5,479 nucleotides of DNA. It comes from an uncultured Eubacteriales bacterium. GTDB lineage: Bacteria > Bacillota > Clostridia > Oscillospirales > Oscillospiraceae. Below are positions 5,258-5,479 of this stretch, piece by piece (the first letter of the stretch is position 1; the number at the start of each line of letters is the position of its first letter). The DNA is taken from NCBI GenBank assembly GCA_900548795.1, contig URLT01000104.1, forward strand, positions 1-5,479. Reading direction: 5' to 3'. Below the pieces are notes generated by a model, which saw only the letters and a list, made by a program, of their open reading frames with translations, ran no database searches and was not told the origin of the DNA. Made by a program: the position numbers and the translations under genes.

Positions 5258-5479
5258 ATGGCAACCATCGAGGAATTTAAGAATCTCGCGACTGACGCCG
5301 CCCAGAGCGCGGCAAAAACGGCGCGCTACGTTGCGCAGGTGTCCGTGAAGCGCGTGGAGATCGCGCGCGAGCAGGAGAAGATCCGCCGGCTGTATACCAA
5401 GCTCGGCAAGATCTACTATAAGGATTATGTGACCGACGAGGAGCCGGACGAGGCCGAATACAAGCCGCTGTGCGAGGAA
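5258..5479 (+). CDS. Small charged hypothetical protein, 3'-truncated by window edge
   Basis: The ATG lies one base after the lgt stop, and AAGGAGG (5242-5248) inside lgt sits nine bases upstream, so it is very probably co-transcribed and perhaps translationally coupled with lgt. The 74 visible residues begin MATIEEFKNLATDAAQSAAK and continue with a likely amphipathic, possibly coiled-coil helix (about 1-50) rich in Ala, Lys, Arg and Glu, then LYTKLGKIYYKDY and an acidic stretch with DEEPDE. There is no signal peptide or membrane segment in what is seen. The layout (helical region, then a GK.YY motif and acidic linker) recalls small clostridial proteins of unknown function, some of which end in a zinc ribbon, but the end is outside the window. 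I cannot assign a function. Confidence 0.8.
   Translation, partial: MATIEEFKNLATDAAQSAAKTARYVAQVSVKRVEIAREQEKIRRLYTKLGKIYYKDYVTDEEPDEAEYKPLCEE

Noticed and set aside
4084..5268. Long - strand frame of 394 codons opposite lgt
   Set aside because: Antisense shadow; lgt has all family signature motifs on the + strand.
1..5479. Phage, transposase, CRISPR, toxin-antitoxin, tRNA or rRNA genes
   Set aside because: I looked for these on both strands and saw no supporting proteins, repeat arrays or RNA signatures.

Overview
The window is about 65% GC and reads as chromosomal DNA of an anaerobic Gram-positive bacterium, most likely a high-GC member of the Clostridia (Oscillospiraceae-like). This rests on the protein types, the strong AGGAGG-type ribosome sites, the use of TTG starts and the short tightly packed operons. 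No lineage can be proven without a search. It looks like mostly housekeeping DNA; I see no phage, IS, CRISPR or defence genes.

Layout. (1) Bases 1-658, + strand: 3' part of a SufB/SufD-family Fe-S cluster assembly gene; its start lies upstream of the window. (2) Bases 659-1072: a gene-free spacer between convergent genes. It carries three copies of a ~40-bp dispersed repeat (one with a REP-like palindrome), a strikingly A-rich stretch and a strong hairpin that probably terminates the leftward operon. (3) Bases 1073-4071, - strand: a three-gene operon read right to left. It holds prmA (ribosomal protein L11 methyltransferase, interrupted by a -1 frameshift), a membrane-anchored extracytoplasmic protein resembling the putative glycoside hydrolase family DUF4015/PF13200, and a polytopic heavy-metal exporter of the ArsP_2 (PF11449) type. 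Gaps are 3 and 30 bases. (4) Bases 4072-4278: a divergent promoter region with a good leftward promoter, a 15-bp palindrome over its -35 box, and a rightward TATAAT plus a GC-rich leader hairpin. (5) Bases 4279-5479, + strand: lgt (prolipoprotein diacylglyceryl transferase), followed after one base by an unrecognised small charged protein that runs off the end.

The genes do not form one obvious pathway. lgt and the DUF4015-like protein both act at the cell envelope, prmA modifies the ribosome, the exporter probably moves a metal ion, and the Suf protein builds Fe-S clusters. The points most worth checking are the prmA frameshift, the unusual envelope protein whose expected active-site motif is altered, the metal exporter with its Cys/His-rich loop, and the repeat family in the convergent spacer.
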